NCBI GenBank assembly: GCA_007131925.1
Contig: SLPQ01000070.1
Coordinates: 1 to 33,195 of the forward strand
Reading direction: 5' to 3'
DNA from: Candidatus Brocadiia bacterium
GTDB lineage: Bacteria; Planctomycetota; DG-23; SLPQ01
Length of the DNA stretch: 33,195 bases
Of the stretch, positions 18,122-27,344 are shown piece by piece. The translations under genes and the position numbers were made by a program. Under the pieces are notes generated by a model. The model saw nothing but the letters and a program-made list of their open reading frames with translations, did no database searches and was not told where the DNA came from. Positions within the stretch are counted from its first letter, which is position 1. Every line of letters starts with the position of its first letter.

Positions 18122-19807
18122 ATGATGAGCGGTGCCTTCACAATAGGGCTCGACTTCGGCACAAACTCGGTCAGAGCACTCATCGTCGACACGGCGACCG
18201 GTGAGGAAATCGCAACCAGCGCCTGGAATTACTCGCACGGCCGGGACGGTGTGATCATCGACGACATGGACCCTCATCTGGCCCGCCAGCACCCGCAAGA
18301 CTACCTCGACGGGATCGAGGCCGGCATCGTTGCGTGTCTTGCGCAGGCTTCCCGGAGGCGAGGCTTTTCAGCGGATAATGTAATCGGCATCGGCGTGGAT
18401 ACGACGGGGAGCACTCCTATTCCCGTGGATGGCGACGGCACGGCGCTTGCCTGCAAGGAGGATTTTGCCGATAACACGAATGCCATGGCGTGGCTCTGGA
18501 AGGACCACACCGCACACGAGGAGGCCGCCGAGATAACCGCCGCAGCCGCCAGGGAGCGCCCGCAGTACTTGGCAAAGTGCGGCGGGAGGTATTCGTCTGA
18601 ATGGTTCTGGTCGAAGATCCTGCACTGTCTGAGAGTGGACGAGCAACTTTTTTCGGCTGCCCACACGTGGGTGGAGTGCGCCGACTGGATACCCGCGGTC
18701 CTCACCGGCACCCAGTCGCCCGGCAGGATGAAACGAGGCATATGCGCCGCCGGGCACAAGGCGATGTTTCACCCGACATGGGGCGGCTATCCGGACGAGG
18801 AGTTTCTGGCCGGTATCGACCCGGGGCTTCGAGCTGTTCGCCGGAGGCTGCCGCAGAGGGCATATACGGTAGCCGACCCGGCAGGCGCGCTCACCGATGA
18901 GTGGGCAGACAGGCTCGGCCTGCCCGCAGGCATACCGGTGGCGACAGGCGCCTTCGATGCGCATCTGGGCGCAGCAGGCTCAGCTGTGCGTCCCGGTGTG
19001 CTGGTCAAGATAATCGGCACTTCCACCTGCGACTGCGCGGTCTGGCCGCTCGATGCCGACCTTCCTGACATCCCGGGGGTCTGCGGCATCGTGCCGGAAA
19101 GCATCCTGCCGGGCATGTACGGTCTGGAGGCCGGGCAGTCTGCGGTAGGGGATATTTTCAACTGGTTTGTCAGCCACATCCGCCCTGGTGGCGAGGCCGG
19201 CTCCCACGAGACGCTCACAAGGGAGGCAGCGGCCCTCCTACCCGGTCAGAGCGGCCTCTTGGCCCTCGACTGGCACAACGGCAACCGCACCATCCTTGTC
19301 GATCAGCGCCTGACGGGTCTTCTTGTCGGGATGACTCTGCACACTACATCCGCGGAGATCTACCGCGCCCTTATAGAGGCGACCGCATTTGGCGCGCGTG
19401 TCATTATCGAGCGCTTCGAGGAGTACGGCGTCAGGATCGATCGCGTGGTCAGCTGCGGAGGCATCGCGGCCAGAAATCCTCTTGTGATGCAGATCTACGC
19501 CGATGTCATGAACCGCACAATGGATATCGCACAAAGCGACCAGACCTGCGCACTCGGTGCCGCCATGGCAGGGGCCGTGGTCGCAGGGACCGCAGCAGGC
19601 GGGCATGACGACTTTGCTGGCGCCCAGGAAGCCATGTGCGCCTTCAGAGACCAGAGCTTCCGGCCCGACCCCGAGAGATCGGCCGTCTACCATCGCCTGT
19701 ACCTGCTTTACCGGCGGCTGCATGATGCCTTTGGAGCCGGGAAAAGCGGCGACATGCAGGATATCATGAAGAAGCTTCTTTCAATTCGCGATGAAGTGAG
19801 GGGCTGA
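18122..19807 (+). CDS. araB: Ribulokinase (FGGY family)
   Basis: Start at MMSGAFTIGLDFGTNSVRALIVD after gagggagg RBS; GIGVDTTGSTPIPVD, NTNAMAWLWKDHTAHEEA, GTSTCDCAV, CGGIAARNPLVMQIYADV. Confidence 0.93.
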   Translation: MMSGAFTIGLDFGTNSVRALIVDTATGEEIATSAWNYSHGRDGVIIDDMDPHLARQHPQDYLDGIEAGIVACLAQASRRRGFSADNVIGIGVDTTGSTPIPVDGDGTALACKEDFADNTNAMAWLWKDHTAHEEAAEITAAAARERPQYLAKCGGRYSSEWFWSKILHCLRVDEQLFSAAHTWVECADWIPAVLTGTQSPGRMKRGICAAGHKAMFHPTWGGYPDEEFLAGIDPGLRAVRRRLPQRAYTVADPAGALTDEWADRLGLPAGIPVATGAFDAHLGAAGSAVRPGVLVKIIGTSTCDCAVWPLDADLPDIPGVCGIVPESILPGMYGLEAGQSAVGDIFNWFVSHIRPGGEAGSHETLTREAAALLPGQSGLLALDWHNGNRTILVDQRLTGLLVGMTLHTTSAEIYRALIEATAFGARVIIERFEEYGVRIDRVVSCGGIAARNPLVMQIYADVMNRTMDIAQSDQTCALGAAMAGAVVAGTAAGGHDDFAGAQEAMCAFRDQSFRPDPERSAVYHRLYLLYRRLHDAFGAGKSGDMQDIMKKLLSIRDEVRG

Positions 19808-20529
19808 TGGCATACGAAGAGCTGAAAGAGAGTGTATTCGAGGCAAATCTCCAGCTTGTGCGCTCAGGGCTGGTCATACTCACGTGGGGCAACGCAAGCG
19901 CCGTCGATCGTGATGCGGGCGTAGTTGCGATAAAGCCAAGCGGCGTCGAATACGCTACGCTCACCAGCGACGACATCGTCATCGTGTCACTTGCCAGCGG
20001 AGCGATCATCGAGGGGGATCTTTGCGCCTCGTCCGACACTCCGACTCACCTTGTGCTGTATCGTGAGTTTGAATTTATGGGCGCAATCACGCACACTCAT
20101 TCGACCTGCGCGACCGCGTGGGCGCAGGCCTGCAGAGAGATCCCATGTCTCGGCACGACGCATGCTGACTTCGCTGCAGGGGCGGTGCCGGTGACGCGTC
20201 TGATGAGGCGCGAGGAGATTGAGGGGGATTACGAGGCCAACACGGGCAAGGTCGTAGCAGAGTGTCTGCGCCTGCCTGAACACGAGGGCTCGGCGCCGCC
20301 TGCCGCCCTCGTCGCGGGACATGGCCCTTTCACATGGGGCGCTACGGCCGCAGAGGCAGTCGAAAATGCTCTCATACTCGAGGAGATAGCACGGATGGCT
20401 TTGCATACCCTGGCTGTAAACCCTGAGATCAAACCTATCGGAAAGGTCCTGCATGAGAAACACTGGAGCCGCAAGCACGGACCCGGCAGTTACTATGGCC
20501 AGAGCAAGGAGCCGCCGGCCAGCGACTGA
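19807..20529 (+). CDS. araD: L-ribulose-5-phosphate 4-epimerase
   Basis: TGATG overlap with araB; LTWGNASAVDRD, IKPSGVEYATLTSDDIVIVSL, SSDTPTHLVLYREF, ITHTHSTCATAWAQACREIPCLGTTHADF, GHGPFTWG. Confidence 0.95.
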   Translation: MAYEELKESVFEANLQLVRSGLVILTWGNASAVDRDAGVVAIKPSGVEYATLTSDDIVIVSLASGAIIEGDLCASSDTPTHLVLYREFEFMGAITHTHSTCATAWAQACREIPCLGTTHADFAAGAVPVTRLMRREEIEGDYEANTGKVVAECLRLPEHEGSAPPAALVAGHGPFTWGATAAEAVENALILEEIARMALHTLAVNPEIKPIGKVLHEKHWSRKHGPGSYYGQSKEPPASD

Positions 20530-20728
20530 GAGGACGGACCATGCGGCAGGCTCCGGATACCGACTGCGGCCTGCCCGGGTGCCGCTGTGACCACTTGCAG
20601 CGACTGCAGGCTTAGAAGTACCGTCGCAATCGCGGATCAGCTTATCACCGCAGGCTGAAACCATCCCGCCGTCGCACGTGTCAATGTCACGGATGAAAGG
20701 CTACCGGCTAAATCTTAAAGGGGATGAG

Positions 20729-21175
20729 ATGTCAGGCGAAAAGAAGGTGAGAATTCTTTTTCTCTGTACGGGAAATTCATGCCGCAGCCAGATGGCCGAG
20801 GGCTGGGCACGACACCTCAAGGGTGACAGTATCGAGGCATTCAGCGCCGGGACAGATCCACAGCCACTCGACGTGCGTGCCGTGAAGGTGATGGCAGAGG
20901 CCGGCGTCGATATCTCGGCGCAGCAGCCCAAGAGCATTGAGGAGTTCACGGGAGAGCAGTTCGACTACGTGGTAAGCGTGTGCGATGCGGCGCGAGCGGC
21001 CTGCCCTGTATTTCCGGGCGCCGGCAGAAAGGTGCATGCAGGTTTTGACGACCCTCCCGCCCTTGCGCATGACGCGGCCGACCAGGAGGAGGCGCTGTCT
21101 CATTACAGGCGGGTGCGGGATGAGATCCGCAGGTTCGTCGAGCTGCTGCCGGAGGCGCTTGAAGGCGCCGAGTGA
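20729..21175 (+). CDS. arsC: Arsenate reductase / LMW protein tyrosine phosphatase family
   Basis: Start MSGEKKVRILFLCTGNSCRSQMAEGW (CxxNSCRS P-loop) after aaggggatgag; C-terminal Cys-containing VSVCDAARAACPVF. Confidence 0.88.
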   Translation: MSGEKKVRILFLCTGNSCRSQMAEGWARHLKGDSIEAFSAGTDPQPLDVRAVKVMAEAGVDISAQQPKSIEEFTGEQFDYVVSVCDAARAACPVFPGAGRKVHAGFDDPPALAHDAADQEEALSHYRRVRDEIRRFVELLPEALEGAE

Positions 21176-21313
21176 GCTTGCGCGCAGTCCCTGTGCGGCA
21201 TGAAGAAGGTTTCAGACGTGTGGATTTGTGCTTTCTGAAAGACTTGCTTGCGGCCGGAGCGAAGAGTTCAGATACACGACCGGCTGCAAAGCCGCCCGGC
21301 GCAGACCCGCACG

Positions 21314-21378
21314 CGGCATGCTCCTTAGACCGCCATCCCTGCAGACCTGCAGGTTGTACGGGGTCTAAGCGTGTGCCG
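21314..21378. repeat. Imperfect stem structure between convergent arsC and 2-oxoacid:Fd oxidoreductase beta gene
   Basis: TTAGACC (21325-21331)/GGTCTAA (21362-21368), CGGCA/TGCCG outer arms, and inner CCTGCA-GACC-TGCAGG (21338-21353). The right arm covers the minus-strand stop codon. Confidence 0.5.
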
Positions 21379-22189
21379 CTCTTTCGAACTGCTCAAGCAT
21401 CGTGCCCTTGGAAAGGACCTTTGCGCGGCTCTCGTAGGCGGCCCTGCCGCTGCGGTAGATGATGCCTATCGGGATCCGGTCGCCCCACTCCAGTGCCAGC
21501 TCAAGTGCCGCCGCCTGGTCGTATGGGTCATGGGAGTCATCGACCGGTCTGACGCGCTCGCTGTACCATTTGAAAGTATTTACCCTGTTGAAGGACACGC
21601 ACGGCTGCAATATGTCAAGAAGCGTAAAGCCGGAGTCGTTTTCAAAGGCGGCCAGCATCATCTCCTTGAGGTGGTCGCGCGCACCGGCGTACGATCTCGC
21701 CACGAAGGAGGCGCCTTCAATGATCGCTGCGGCAAGCGGATTAAAGGGCTTCAGAATGACCCCGCTTCTCTGCACGCTCGTGACAAAGCCCTCATCAGAG
21801 GTAGGCGATGCCTGGCCCTTGGTCAGGCCATAGACCTGGTTGTTGTGGACAAAGACCTTCAGCGAGACATTACGCCGGAGATTGTGCAGGAAGTGGTTTC
21901 CACCCTCGCCGTACATGTCACCGTCACCGGAAGTCACGACGACTTCGAGGGAGTGATTGGCCAGCTTGATGCCGACAGCGGCCGGCAGCGCCCTGCCGTG
22001 AAGGCCGTTGAATACGTTGCCGGTCGTATAGTGGGGCAGCTTGGCCGCCTGGCCGATTCCGGATACGAGCACAAGCCGTCTGCGATCGATGCCCGCCTCG
22101 CTTACCGCATCATTGAAGACGTCCAGTATCGGAAAATTGCCGCACCCGGGGCACCATGCAACGTCCTTGGATGGATGGTGGCTTGTCAT
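21365..22189 (-). CDS. 2-oxoacid:ferredoxin oxidoreductase, beta subunit
   Basis: WCPGCGNFPILDVF, VSGIGQAAKLPHYTTGNVFNGLHGRALPAAVGIKLAN, TSGDGDMYGEGGNHFLHNLRRN (TPP-binding GDG), NNQVYGLTKGQASPTS. Confidence 0.95.
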   Translation of the reverse strand: MTSHHPSKDVAWCPGCGNFPILDVFNDAVSEAGIDRRRLVLVSGIGQAAKLPHYTTGNVFNGLHGRALPAAVGIKLANHSLEVVVTSGDGDMYGEGGNHFLHNLRRNVSLKVFVHNNQVYGLTKGQASPTSDEGFVTSVQRSGVILKPFNPLAAAIIEGASFVARSYAGARDHLKEMMLAAFENDSGFTLLDILQPCVSFNRVNTFKWYSERVRPVDDSHDPYDQAAALELALEWGDRIPIGIIYRSGRAAYESRAKVLSKGTMLEQFERAAHA

Positions 22190-23877
22190 TATCGTATCCT
22201 TTCGGCAAGCTCCTCGCCTGTAAATGGCAGCCCGTCAAACCTCGTCACCAGGCCGCACTCACTCAGGACGCCCGCCTCGCGAAGAAGCGATGCAAACTGG
22301 CCGGTCGCGTTTGCCTCGATCAGGGTGACGCGGCGGGATGAGCGATTGTCGCGTCGGCGCACCCTGAGGGCCCTGCGGGCCTTTTCGATATTTACCGGCC
22401 ATACCTGCGAGAAATGCACCATCGCTGTAGAGCCGCCACGTGAGTTTGTTATATCGACGGCCTCGCGCAACGGTCCGTACGTTGAACCCCAGCAGACAAG
22501 CAGATGCTTGGCTGATTTCGGCCCGTAAAACGACGGGGCAAGCGCCTCGTCATACAGCCCGGCTCCCTTGCTGAGACGCTTGTCGACCATTCTGACACGG
22601 ATGTCGAGGTCCTCCGTAATATGCCCCGCGTAGTCATGCTCATCACTGTCGACCACCACAAAGGCGCTCGAACCGGGCAGCGCCCTCGCCGATACGCCAC
22701 CCTCGACCGGCTCGTAGCGTACATAATCCTCCGGGGGGGACTTGAGGACGTGCCGGTCTATGGGGTCTATCTTTTCACCGAGTCTGCGAATGTTTTTCTG
22801 CATGTCGGCCAAAAACTGATCCGAAAGCATAATGACAGGCGTCTGGTACCTGTGCGCCGTTTCGAGCGCGATCCGGGTAATCTTGTAAGCCTCCTCTACT
22901 GTTCCCGGAGCGTAGACCGCCCGCGCAAACTCACCATGCCCGGCACGTATCACAAACTGCAGGTCCTCCTGGCCGGTACGCGTGGGAAGCCCCGTTGCGG
23001 GGCCGGGCCGCTGAGCGTTCATTATGAAAAGAGGCAGCTCAAGCATTCCTGCAAGGCTGAGCCCCTCCACCATAAGGGCAAATCCACCGCCGCTGGTAGT
23101 CACCATCGCCGGCACCCCGGCGTAAGTGGCGCCACATGCCATATTTGCAGCGGCGATCTCATCCTCGGCCTGCTCTACGACGATCCCGTACTTATCTGCA
23201 GCCCCAGCCAGCCAGGTGAAAGCAGCAGTGGAGGGGGTCATCGGATAGGCAAAAACAGCCTTGACTCCCGCCACGGCCGCCGAGAGGCCGACCGCCTCGC
23301 TGCCGCTGTAGACGCTTGAGGGCGACTTAACCGGCTCCGGTACGGCGCCCATGCCGAGGTCTGCCTCGCGCGCCATCTCGGCGCCACGGCGCGCACAGGT
23401 TATGTTCTTCTCGACGGTCTCTTCGCCCTTTCCCGAAAACGCCACTTCCAGGTAATCCACAAGCGCGTCGATGTCGTAGCCCAATACCCCAAAGACTGCT
23501 CCGGCCGCGACTGTATTGGCCATGACCTTGCTGGAGACGAGTTCACGCGCGGTCTTTGTAAAGGCAAGCGCCGCTACACCGTCGTCGGCCTTTTCACCGT
23601 CGAAGAGCACGACAGCGCCTTCGCCCGACTGGCCCCTGAGCTTCTCAAGGGCAAAGGGCGTCAGCGCCACAAGAAGGTCACAGTGAGGCCTCCCGGAAAA
23701 AAGCTCACGGTCGGCTATGCGCACGTCATACCAGTTCAGCCCGCCCCTTATGCGCGACCAGTAGCTGCGCGTGGCAAAGACGTACAGGCCCATGCGCGCG
23801 AATACCTCGACAAGAGCTGCGCCCGTGGTCTGAACCCCTTGTCCGGCCTCACCCGCTATCCTGATGGCAATGTCCAT
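22189..23877 (-). CDS. 2-oxoacid:ferredoxin oxidoreductase, fused gamma/alpha subunit
   Basis: Gamma domain IRIAGEAGQGVQTTGAAL...RSYWSRIRGGLNWYDVRI; alpha domain VKAVFAYPMTPSTAAFTWLA...EQAEDEIAAANMACGATYAGVPAMVTTSGGGFALMVE; 1-nt overlap with beta gene. Confidence 0.95.
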   Translation of the reverse strand: MDIAIRIAGEAGQGVQTTGAALVEVFARMGLYVFATRSYWSRIRGGLNWYDVRIADRELFSGRPHCDLLVALTPFALEKLRGQSGEGAVVLFDGEKADDGVAALAFTKTARELVSSKVMANTVAAGAVFGVLGYDIDALVDYLEVAFSGKGEETVEKNITCARRGAEMAREADLGMGAVPEPVKSPSSVYSGSEAVGLSAAVAGVKAVFAYPMTPSTAAFTWLAGAADKYGIVVEQAEDEIAAANMACGATYAGVPAMVTTSGGGFALMVEGLSLAGMLELPLFIMNAQRPGPATGLPTRTGQEDLQFVIRAGHGEFARAVYAPGTVEEAYKITRIALETAHRYQTPVIMLSDQFLADMQKNIRRLGEKIDPIDRHVLKSPPEDYVRYEPVEGGVSARALPGSSAFVVVDSDEHDYAGHITEDLDIRVRMVDKRLSKGAGLYDEALAPSFYGPKSAKHLLVCWGSTYGPLREAVDITNSRGGSTAMVHFSQVWPVNIEKARRALRVRRRDNRSSRRVTLIEANATGQFASLLREAGVLSECGLVTRFDGLPFTGEELAERIR

Positions 23878-23956
23878 ATATCGCTCCTGACAATATCAAG
23901 GCAGCAGAAGTTCAACGCATCCTGCGGACGCCAGCCGCAGCAGCCCTGCCAGACCG

Positions 23957-24007
23957 GCAAAAAGCACCGCGCCCGGCATCCATATTTATCTGGACGGACC
24001 GGGCGCG
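23957..24007 (-). terminator. Rho-independent terminator downstream of hcp-rubredoxin
   Basis: Minus strand: CGCGCCCGG-TCCG-TCCA-GATAAATA-TGGA-TG-CCGGGCGCG followed by GTGCTTTTTG; 9 bp GC stem plus 4 bp inner stem and T-run, 20 nt after the rubredoxin stop. Confidence 0.8.
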
Positions 24008-24026
24008 CCTGCTGAAGGTTCCTTAA

Positions 24027-24188
24027 TCACGTCACCGGAGAAAAATCATCCTTGCCCGCGCCGCAAAGCGGGCACACCCAGTCGTGCGGCAGGTCCACAA
24101 ATGAAGTTTCCGGCTCAATGTTGTTGGACGGATCGCCCTTTTCGGGATCGTAAATGTAGCCGCATATGTCGCAAACATATTTCTGCAC
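24027..24188 (-). CDS. Rubredoxin (GTG start; absent from supplied ORF track)
   Basis: Hand translation: [53 protein letters not shown], 53 aa, two CxxC knuckles (CDIC, CPLC); gggaggcaggcaaa RBS before GTG. Confidence 0.95.
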   Translation of the reverse strand: MQKYVCDICGYIYDPEKGDPSNNIEPETSFVDLPHDWVCPLCGAGKDDFSPVT

Positions 24189-24247
24189 TTTGCCTGCCTC
24201 CCTCTAAGACGGTCTCAACAAATACGGTTTATCCACCCCTGCGTATC

Positions 24248-25903
24248 TTACGCCTGCGCCAGCGCTGTTGCAAGGTCCTCATCCGGTGTGGAGACCGGCT
24301 GTATGTTAAACTTCTCCACGAGCACATCGAGAACGGGCTGTGTTATGAACGCAGGCAGCGACGGGCCTATTTTGATGTCCCGTATGCCGAGGTGCAGCAG
24401 AGTAAGCAGTATGGCAACGGCCTTCTGCTCGTACCAGGACAGAATGAGCGAAAGCGGCAGGCCGTTCACATCGGTGCCGAATGCATCGGCAAGTGCTCCG
24501 GCAATCTTAATCGCCGAATAGGCGTCATTGCACTGGCCGACGTCCAGCATCCGCGGTATGCCGCCTATCTCGCCGAACTCGAGCTTGTTGAAGCGGTACT
24601 TGCCGCAGGCGAGAGTCAGGATGACGCAGTCGTCCGGGACCTTTTCGGCCAGCTCCGTATAGTAGTTGCGACCCGGCTTTGCGCCGTCACAGCCGCCTAT
24701 CAGGAAGAAATGGCGGATGTTGCCGGCCTTTACCGCGTCAATGACCTTGTCTGCGACACCGAGGACCGCGTTGTGGCCGAAGCCGACCATGATCTTCTTT
24801 TCAGGCGCGTCCTCCTTGAAGCCCTCTGCGGCAAGTGCGGCGTCTATGAGGGGCTTATAGTTGTGCTCATAGATATGGGTTACACCGGGCCATGCCACCA
24901 GACCACTTGTGAAAATCCTGCCCTTGTATGATTCGGAGGGCTTCTGCAGGCAGTTTGTGGTCATCAAAATCGCACCTGGAAGCTTGTCAAACTCCCGGAT
25001 CTGATCCTGCCAGGCGCCGCCGTAGTTTCCAACAAGATGCGGGTACTTACGCAGAGCCGGGTAGCCGTGCGCCGGCAGCATCTCGCCATGAGTGTAGATA
25101 TTTATTCCAGTGCCCTCGGTCGCCTTGAGGAGCTCTTCAAGGTCCTTGAGGTCATGGCCGGAGACAACTATGGCCTTTCCCTTTACCGGAGTCACGCGCA
25201 CCTCGGCGGGCTCGGGATGGCCGAAGGTATCGGTGTGCGCCTTGTCCAGAAGCTCCATCGTCACGAGGTTGATACGCCCGGCCTCGAGGCATAGTGCGAC
25301 CAGCTTGTCAACAGTGGGCGCGGGGTTTGCCAGGTAGTCGAGCGCCTCGTGGAAAAAGGCGTATATTTCGTCGTTTCGATAGCCGAGTATGGCGGCATGA
25401 TCTGCATATGCTGCGGCACCCTTTACACCGTAGAGCAGCAGCTCCTGGAGGCCAGTAGCATCGTGGCCAAGGCTGTCGATGCGGGCCTTTATGCCGAGAT
25501 CATCAGCCTGCTCGACCATTCCGCTAATCCCAGCGGCCGGCTGCCAGGTGGCCGGTCCTGCGAGCTTTTCGACCTCTACGCCCTTGGCGGCACATGCCCT
25601 TGCATACATTTCTGCGGCCTTTTCACGGATGGCTATGCTCTCTTTGAGCATGACGGCAAGACTCTCCGGGTCAAAGTTGACATTGGTGAGAGTCGCAAAG
25701 AGAGCCTCAGCGGTGAAAAGGTCCACCTCGTCATCAGTCGCGCCGAGCTCGCGCGCGCGGTGGGCATACATGCTTATGCCCTCAGCCGCGTAAACCAGAA
25801 GATCCTGTAAGGCGGACGTCTGTGGGTCCTTGCCGCAAACGCCGTGCACGGTGCATGCCTGGCCTTTGGCGGTCTGTTCGCACTGATAGCAGAACATTGT
25901 CAT
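24248..25903 (-). CDS. hcp: Hybrid-cluster protein (hydroxylamine reductase / NO-related)
   Basis: Start at MTMFCYQCEQTAKGQACTVHGVCGKD (Cx2Cx8Cx5C) after AAGGAG (ORF track extends to 26035); GINIYTHGEMLPAHGYP, TTNCLQKPSESYKGRIFTSGLVAWPGV, GGCDGAKPGRNYYTE, GQCNDAYSAIKIA. Confidence 0.97.
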   Translation of the reverse strand: MTMFCYQCEQTAKGQACTVHGVCGKDPQTSALQDLLVYAAEGISMYAHRARELGATDDEVDLFTAEALFATLTNVNFDPESLAVMLKESIAIREKAAEMYARACAAKGVEVEKLAGPATWQPAAGISGMVEQADDLGIKARIDSLGHDATGLQELLLYGVKGAAAYADHAAILGYRNDEIYAFFHEALDYLANPAPTVDKLVALCLEAGRINLVTMELLDKAHTDTFGHPEPAEVRVTPVKGKAIVVSGHDLKDLEELLKATEGTGINIYTHGEMLPAHGYPALRKYPHLVGNYGGAWQDQIREFDKLPGAILMTTNCLQKPSESYKGRIFTSGLVAWPGVTHIYEHNYKPLIDAALAAEGFKEDAPEKKIMVGFGHNAVLGVADKVIDAVKAGNIRHFFLIGGCDGAKPGRNYYTELAEKVPDDCVILTLACGKYRFNKLEFGEIGGIPRMLDVGQCNDAYSAIKIAGALADAFGTDVNGLPLSLILSWYEQKAVAILLTLLHLGIRDIKIGPSLPAFITQPVLDVLVEKFNIQPVSTPDEDLATALAQA

Positions 25904-26006
25904 TTTACTGCTCCTTTCCGCATACCTGTAATTACGGTCTCGCAGCGGGCGAGGCGCCTCGTCAAAGCCTGCGAAACCAGATCCATGCCACCATCGATAC
26001 CTATTC

Positions 26007-26765
26007 TTACACACCGGCTGGTGTGATGACCTCACGGGTTATGGAGCCGTCTATACCGATCGTATGAACCTCAAGCGGCACGTCTGGAGCCGCCTGTAGT
26101 GCAGCATCGACCGTGACCTTTGCAAGCCCGGCACAGCATGGCACCTCCATGCGCAGTACAGTCACCGAAGCGGGCCCGGCCTCAGCAAGTATAGCCTTTA
26201 TTTTGGATGCGTAGCCGGCCAGGTCGTCAAGCTTGGGGCAGCCCACAAGCACCGCCCTGCCCTCCAGATACCGGCTGTGAAAATCAGAAAGAGCAAATGG
26301 CACACAATCGGCAGATATCAGTATGTCCGCCCCCGCAAGAAACGGCGCGAATGGCGGCACGAGCCTCAGTTGCACAGGCCATGTAGAAAGCGCCGAAAGA
26401 GCAGCGGCATCCTCCCCCTCAAGGGGGCGCTTCGCCTGGGGCCTTCGAAGCGCGGTTCCCGGACAGGCTGCGCCAGGGCATCCGGCCGGCTCACTGGCGT
26501 GCGCCGGACCGTCCAGGGTGCGCCCAAGCATCGCCAGGCGCGCCTCTACCGCCTTCATATCAAAGGCCTCGGCCTCCCGCTCCTCGATAACAAGCGCCCC
26601 CGTAGGGCACTCGCCGATGCAGGCGCCCAAGCCGTCGCAGAAGACCTCGCTGACGAGCTCGGCCTTGCCATCGATGATCTCAATGGCCCCCTCTGCACAG
26701 GCCGTCACGCAGTTGCCGCACCCGTTGCACTTGTCACGGTCAATGGATATTATCTTTCTCTTCAT
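26007..26765 (-). CDS. 4Fe-4S ferredoxin-domain protein, Hcp-associated
   Basis: Two ferredoxin motifs CNGCGNCVTAC and CDGLGACIGECP; overlaps the 3' end of the Rrf2 gene by 26 bp and precedes hcp. Confidence 0.85.
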   Translation of the reverse strand: MKRKIISIDRDKCNGCGNCVTACAEGAIEIIDGKAELVSEVFCDGLGACIGECPTGALVIEEREAEAFDMKAVEARLAMLGRTLDGPAHASEPAGCPGAACPGTALRRPQAKRPLEGEDAAALSALSTWPVQLRLVPPFAPFLAGADILISADCVPFALSDFHSRYLEGRAVLVGCPKLDDLAGYASKIKAILAEAGPASVTVLRMEVPCCAGLAKVTVDAALQAAPDVPLEVHTIGIDGSITREVITPAGV

Positions 26766-27198
26766 GTCTGAGTTTACCTTCCATGCTGGCGGCTATATTG
26801 GAAACTCTCGTCCCGGAAAGGCGATGCCGGACCATCCTGCACACCTCGGCGAGAAGGTCCCCCAGGATACAATTTCCCTGGCAGACGGGTTCATCCAGAA
26901 GACACTCGCTCTCGGCCAGCGGCCCGTCAATTGCCTCATAAACCTCCATTAAAGTGATTTCTTCGGCAGGCTTGTCGAGCATGAAGCCGCCCCTGGGCCC
27001 ACGCACCGATGCGACAATGCCGCTTCTGCCCAGTCGCTGGAGCACCTTTGAAAGGTGTGCCTCGGATGCGCCCAGAAACGCCGCCATGTCCCTGTTGCTC
27101 AGCACCTCGCCGTCGTGTGCGGCGAGGAGTGCAGTTGTGTGTATCGCGAGCACCGCGGCCTCCGAAATTCTCAGTATTCCGTACATCGCTCGCCCCAT
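26740..27198 (-). CDS. Rrf2-family transcriptional regulator
   Basis: LRISEAAVLAIHTTALLAAHDGEVLSNRDMAAFLGASEAHLSKVLQRLGRSGIVASVRGPRGGFMLDKPAEEITLMEVYEAIDGPL; Cys set CLLDEPVCQGNC consistent with Fe-S coordination. Confidence 0.92.
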   Translation of the reverse strand: MGRAMYGILRISEAAVLAIHTTALLAAHDGEVLSNRDMAAFLGASEAHLSKVLQRLGRSGIVASVRGPRGGFMLDKPAEEITLMEVYEAIDGPLAESECLLDEPVCQGNCILGDLLAEVCRMVRHRLSGTRVSNIAASMEGKLRHEEKDNIH

Positions 27199-27217
27199 AA
27201 TGTATCAATGCGGTACC

Positions 27218-27245
27218 ACTATACCATAAAGCGTGCGCCGTGCAA
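27218..27245 (-). promoter_or_regulatory. Candidate promoter of the Rrf2-Fd-hcp-rubredoxin operon
   Basis: Minus strand TTGCAC (27245-27240), 16 bp spacer, TATAGT (27223-27218), 20 nt upstream of the Rrf2 ATG at 27198. Confidence 0.5.
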
Positions 27246-27344
27246 GCAAAATCTCAAGAAACTTTCTCGCCTCACCCGAAAACGGCCGGACCTCTCCATA
27301 CCACATCCAGCCTTTACGCGTACCGTAGCTGCTTGCCACAGTTA

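Noticed and set aside
21371-22528. 385 aa plus-strand ORF
   Set aside because: Antisense to the 2-oxoacid:ferredoxin oxidoreductase genes; low-information composition, no motif.
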